This document shows positions 13,310-15,583 of a stretch of DNA of 15,583 nt, in pieces. Each line of letters starts with the position of its first letter. Position 1 is the stretch's first letter. This DNA comes from a candidate division TA06 bacterium SM23_40 (GTDB taxonomy: Bacteria; LJUI01; SM1-40): assembly GCA_001303705.1 (NCBI GenBank), contig LJUI01000055.1:1-15583 (forward strand), in the 5' to 3' direction. The translations under genes were made by a program, and so were the position numbers. The notes below the pieces were generated by a model. That model was not told the DNA's origin, ran no database searches, and was given only the letters and a program-made list of their open reading frames with translations.

Positions 13310-13633
13310 ATGGGCAGCCCGAACAGGCTTGTGTGGTCGTTTCTGCTCGTTCTGTTCATGTTCACGTTGGTCATGCTCTATATCGGCGAACGATTCTCCG
13401 CTGTACGGCTCGTTGGCGAGATCCAGCGCCTGCATCAGATGCGGACTGATCTCGAGCGGCAGAACGCGCGTCTCCGCATCGAACAGGACGAGCTCTCTTC
13501 CCCGCGACGCATAGAGCAGGTGGCGAGCAACATGCTCGCAATGCGATATCCAGACGACGGCCAGATGGTCTATCTCTGGACGTCGGATCCCAGGGAGATG
13601 CGGGTGGCGCTGTTGCCGTCCACCGAAGAGTAG
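13310..13633 (+). CDS. ftsL: Cell division protein FtsL-like
   Basis: A 107-residue membrane protein with a short cytoplasmic N-terminus, one transmembrane segment (residues ~8-25, VWSFLLVLFMFTLVMLYI), then a periplasmic coiled coil (~33-65) and SPRRIEQVASNMLAMRYP. That layout is the FtsL/DivIC type: it joins FtsB and FtsQ and helps activate the septal FtsW-FtsI synthase. FtsL sequences are poorly conserved, so the call relies on topology plus position between rsmH and ftsI. The ATG at 13310 has GGAGGT at 13295-13300. The 78-base gap after rsmH is the widest in this cluster; ftsI starts 15 bases after its stop. Confidence 0.88.
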   Translation: MGSPNRLVWSFLLVLFMFTLVMLYIGERFSAVRLVGEIQRLHQMRTDLERQNARLRIEQDELSSPRRIEQVASNMLAMRYPDDGQMVYLWTSDPREMRVALLPSTEE

Positions 13634-13648
13634 CAGGGAGAGGACCGG

Positions 13649-15583
13649 GTGCTCGGACAACCCCAGAGGCGTCGTGTAGTGGGCGTTGCGCTCGTCGGAG
13701 TGCTCTGCTGGTGCGGGGTCGGGTATCGTCTGTGGACGATCCAGGTCGCCCGCAGCGCCCAGTACAGGAAGGAAGCTCAGCGGCAGCATGAGCGTCGTAT
13801 CGAGATCTCTGCAGATCGAGGTTCGATCCTCGACCGGCGGGGCGAGCCGCTGGCGGTCGTCTTGGAGACTGAGTCGATCTACGCCATACCGTCACGGGTC
13901 GGAAATCCGAACGAGCTGGCGAACTACTTGTCGAGACTCGGTCTCGCGGACTACTCTGAAGTCCGGGCATCTCTCGAGTCCGACGAGGAGATCGTCTGGC
14001 TGGCGCGGCGAGTGCCGCTCTGGGTAAGGGACGAACTCGAGAGTGAAGATCGGGACGGCGTGTACATGCGCCGCGAGCGACGGAGATGCTATTCCCGTGG
14101 TTCGCTCGCGGGAAACCTTATTGGATTCGTCGGGGTCGATGACACCGGCCTCGAGGGGATCGAGTACGAGTATGACAGTCTGCTCAGGGGCATGCCCGGC
14201 TTCGCTATCTTACAGAAAGACGCGAGCGGTCGTGTGTACCCGCTTCCCGAATACCCACAGGAGCTCTCCGAGTCGGGGTATGACCTTGTGCTCACGATCG
14301 ACGCGATGTGTCAGCAGATCGCGGAAGAGGAGCTGGCTCATGGGGTGGCGAGTTCAGGAGCAGCAGGTGGCTCGGTCGTCGTACTCGATCCGACGACGGG
14401 AGAGATCCTGGTGATCGCCAATCAGCCCGGATATGACCCGAATCTGCGCGGTCAGGGCTCGCCTGATCAGTGGCGCAACAGAGCGGTGACCGACCTGTTC
14501 GAACCGGGTTCGACGTTCAAGCTCGTTGCCACAGCTGCTGCCCTTGAGGCCGGCCTACTCGCTCCCGAGGACAGCCTCGATATCGGAGACGGAGTGGTCG
14601 AGATCCAGAACCACACTATAACTGATGCGCACCCAACATCCGGATTCGTCTCGTTGACGGACATCGTAGGCCTCTCGAGTAATGTCGGTATCATTCATGT
14701 GGCGAGGGCCGTGGACAGGGAACGGCTCTATCTCATGGCGAGGGGCTTCGGCTTCGGGGCTAAACCGAACGCGGGGCTCCCGGGCGAGGGACGGGGGATA
14801 CTCAGCCGGCCCGATACGTGGGATGAGATCCACTTCGCCAATCTCGCGCTCGGCCAGGGCATCTCCGTCACGGCACTTCAGATGGCATGTGCCTATTCCG
14901 CGATAGCCAATGATGGGATCCTCATGCGGCCATTCATCATCAAAGAGGTAGTTGGCCGCGATGGGGATCCGGCAGAGACGACCGCGCCGCAGGAGATCAG
15001 GCGAGTCGTCTCCCGCGAGACTGCACGCTCCCTGACTGAGATGCTCGTCGGCGTAGTAGAAGAGGGGACCGGGACGCGGGCACGTATCCATGGCATTTCG
15101 ATAGCGGGGAAGACAGGGACAGGACAACAGACCGGTCCCTCAGGGGGGTACAGCGAATACAGGGTTGTTGCTTCGTTCATCGGATTCTTCCCGGCCGAGG
15201 CGCCGCGTCTCGTGATAGGGGTGACGATCGACCAGCCTGTGAGAGATCGCTGGGGAGGCCAGAGCGCAGCGACAGTCTTCAGGAAGATCGCGGAACGGAT
15301 TCTCCGGGTGCCAGCCTATCGGTTCGAGATACTCGCCCGCCGGCACGCGATCGAACCGCGACCGGAAGTACCCACTGGGGCAACGCGATCGGTTCGGTCC
15401 TACCCGGAGCTGATCCCCGTCGAACGGGACACAGGATCGACGGTCATCCCTGATGTCATCGGCTCGACGGCACGGCGCGCGCGGCAGGCTCTGATTCAGG
15501 TTGGACTCGAGGTGCAGATGACTGGCAGCGGCATCGTCGTGAGGCAGGATCCGGCAGCCGGGTCTCGGGTGAGGTGCGGGCAG
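13649..15583 (+). CDS. ftsI: Septal peptidoglycan transpeptidase FtsI (PBP2b/PBP3-type) with PASTA domain, 3' end cut by window
   Basis: 645 codons are open to the right edge with no stop. Residues ~10-28 form the membrane anchor, then a PBP dimerisation domain starts with ADRGSILDRRGEPLAV (~55-70). The transpeptidase domain has all three active-site motifs: STFK with catalytic Ser288, SSN at 343-345, and KTG at 488-490 (KTGTGQ). From ~598 a PASTA domain begins (IPDVIGSTARRARQALIQVG). This enzyme cross-links septal peptidoglycan outside the membrane, with FtsW and FtsL. The start is GTG 13649, with GGGAGAGGA just upstream, 15 bases after ftsL. PASTA domains on the division PBP are common in Gram-positives and several other phyla but absent from proteobacterial FtsI, a modest clue to the lineage. 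Confidence 0.96.
   Translation, partial: MLGQPQRRRVVGVALVGVLCWCGVGYRLWTIQVARSAQYRKEAQRQHERRIEISADRGSILDRRGEPLAVVLETESIYAIPSRVGNPNELANYLSRLGLADYSEVRASLESDEEIVWLARRVPLWVRDELESEDRDGVYMRRERRRCYSRGSLAGNLIGFVGVDDTGLEGIEYEYDSLLRGMPGFAILQKDASGRVYPLPEYPQELSESGYDLVLTIDAMCQQIAEEELAHGVASSGAAGGSVVVLDPTTGEILVIANQPGYDPNLRGQGSPDQWRNRAVTDLFEPGSTFKLVATAAALEAGLLAPEDSLDIGDGVVEIQNHTITDAHPTSGFVSLTDIVGLSSNVGIIHVARAVDRERLYLMARGFGFGAKPNAGLPGEGRGILSRPDTWDEIHFANLALGQGISVTALQMACAYSAIANDGILMRPFIIKEVVGRDGDPAETTAPQEIRRVVSRETARSLTEMLVGVVEEGTGTRARIHGISIAGKTGTGQQTGPSGGYSEYRVVASFIGFFPAEAPRLVIGVTIDQPVRDRWGGQSAATVFRKIAERILRVPAYRFEILARRHAIEPRPEVPTGATRSVRSYPELIPVERDTGSTVIPDVIGSTARRARQALIQVGLEVQMTGSGIVVRQDPAAGSRVRCGQ

Overview
This window is bacterial chromosome, GC-rich by eye, probably from an uncultured or poorly sampled lineage. 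The right end carries the start of a division and cell-wall (dcw) cluster in its usual order: mraZ, rsmH, ftsL, ftsI. Most of the rest is given to large exported repeat proteins with VCBS/FG-GAP calcium-binding blades, as found in many environmental bacteria and candidate phyla. I cannot name the phylum from sequence alone. Several promoters fit a TTGACA-like -35 box, exactly 17 bases, then a -10 box, so a housekeeping sigma-70 type factor is inferred.

Layout. 1-670 (- strand) is the 5' end of an IS3-family insertion sequence: orfA is complete, orfB enters by a probable -1 frameshift and runs off the left edge. 671-1681 has no credible protein gene. It holds a hairpin terminator, a broken tRNA-Leu that still has a good promoter, an array of five divergent ~104-bp repeats, a TC/TA microsatellite and a strong promoter. 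1682-6340 encodes a 1552-residue exported protein with eight FG-GAP repeats, a transglutaminase-like domain with an apparently intact Cys-His-Asp triad, and several Ig-like domains. 6441-7739 encodes a GT-B glycosyltransferase. 7740-8247 is non-coding and ends in a promoter plus a folded ~160-nt leader. 8248-10728 encodes an exported protein with 14 blades of exactly 49 residues and a C-terminal Ig-like domain. 10729-10971 lies between convergent genes and holds a 30-bp perfect palindrome and a nested inverted repeat. 10972-11592 (- strand) is a DNA-binding protein with an excisionase/MerR-like helix-turn-helix fused to a receiver domain. It is divergent from the dcw cluster (11856 to the right edge).

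How the genes may work together. mraZ (regulator), rsmH (16S rRNA methyltransferase), ftsL (divisome) and ftsI (septal transpeptidase with a PASTA domain) form a tight co-directional operon behind a promoter at 11771-11799, with candidate MraZ boxes just after it. The divergent HTH-receiver protein may act on the shared intergenic region; this is inference from position. The two big exported proteins and the glycosyltransferase look like envelope or extracellular functions, each with its own promoter where one can be seen.

Most unusual items: the structured leader at 8087-8220, the promoter-driven half tRNA-Leu ending at a hairpin, the 5-unit repeat array, the exact 14 x 49 periodicity, and the multi-domain transglutaminase protein.
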